64,000 nucleotides of DNA from Haliea sp964022665. GTDB taxonomy: Bacteria; Pseudomonadota; Gammaproteobacteria; Pseudomonadales; Halieaceae. The position numbers and the translations under genes were made by a program. The stretch lies in assembly GCA_964022665.1 (NCBI GenBank), contig CAXIDF010000002.1, positions 1-64,000 of the forward strand. The letters are read 5' to 3'. Below are positions 63,853 through 64,000 of the stretch, in pieces (within the stretch, counting starts at the first letter, position 1; each line of letters begins with the position of its first letter). The notes beneath the pieces were generated by a model. The model saw nothing but the letters and a program-made list of their open reading frames with translations. It made no database searches and was not told the DNA's origin.

Positions 63853-64000
63853 AAGTGTCACTTACTGCACCTGGATGGGCGCTTCCATTACCGGGTAATG
63901 CAAGCTCTCATGACATAGGAGAATTTTAGGTTCCCATCAAATATATATCCAATGTATTTTTATTATGTTCGCCATGAAAATAATTCATAATTAGCCGGTG

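Overview
The window is GC-rich, densely packed chromosomal DNA from an aerobic, probably marine gammaproteobacterium. Several gene sets support this: sdhE-ygfX next to ygfZ, pepA-holC-valS beside divergent lptF-lptG, an Anr-type regulator followed by a cbb3 oxidase locus, an ectoine operon with its MarR regulator, and a steroid-ring meta-cleavage set. The mix of cbb3 oxidase, ectoine, steroid breakdown and wax ester/DGAT resembles the Halieaceae/Spongiibacteraceae group. That placement is inference from gene content. I found no rRNA, tRNA, CRISPR array, insertion sequence or phage genes, and no gene-free stretch reaches 300 bases.

Region 1 (1-5.3 kb): the start of a secreted sulfatase (its 3' end is outside the window), a secreted S10-type serine carboxypeptidase, sdhE-ygfX divergent from ygfZ, and ung. 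Region 2 (5.3-11 kb) is the most distinctive part. It is a minus-strand coenzyme F420 operon, npdG-cofE-cofD-cofCGH, in which each gene overlaps the next by 4 bases, with ung starting 3 bases after it. The last biosynthetic gene encodes one 1084-residue protein joining CofC, CofG and CofH, so both substrates of CofD come from a single polypeptide. No F420-using oxidoreductase other than the F420:NADP reductase is visible here. Region 3 (11.2-18.8 kb) holds a coupled SDR/PQQ-dehydrogenase pair, then a 1142-residue DUF1631-GGDEF-EAL protein coupled to a LuxR-type regulator.

Region 4 (18.9-28.8 kb) is the microaerobic respiration block: anr, then an FNR-type box with a correctly spaced -10 in front of a Yip1-family gene, ccoNOQP, ccoGHIS and a SafE-family membrane protein. 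Region 5 (28.9-34.4 kb) carries ompW, ectA-ectB-ectC-ask and divergent ectR, with a palindrome over the ectA -10. Region 6 (34.5-40.5 kb) is a minus-strand set matching hsaA, hsaD, hsaE, hsaG and hsaF plus an SDR; hsaB and hsaC are not here. Region 7 (40.5-49.6 kb) mixes a secreted trypsin-like protease, trhO-bolA, two AraC regulators, an EthD protein, an SDR, a Baeyer-Villiger-type monooxygenase, a zinc alcohol dehydrogenase and a repeat-bearing hypothetical. Region 8 (49.6-64 kb) is mostly housekeeping: a two-component system, an RDD protein, lptFG, pepA-holC-valS, two cold-shock-domain genes (one membrane-anchored), a methyltransferase, a TPR protein and a wax ester synthase/DGAT. The last ~100 bases turn AT-rich.
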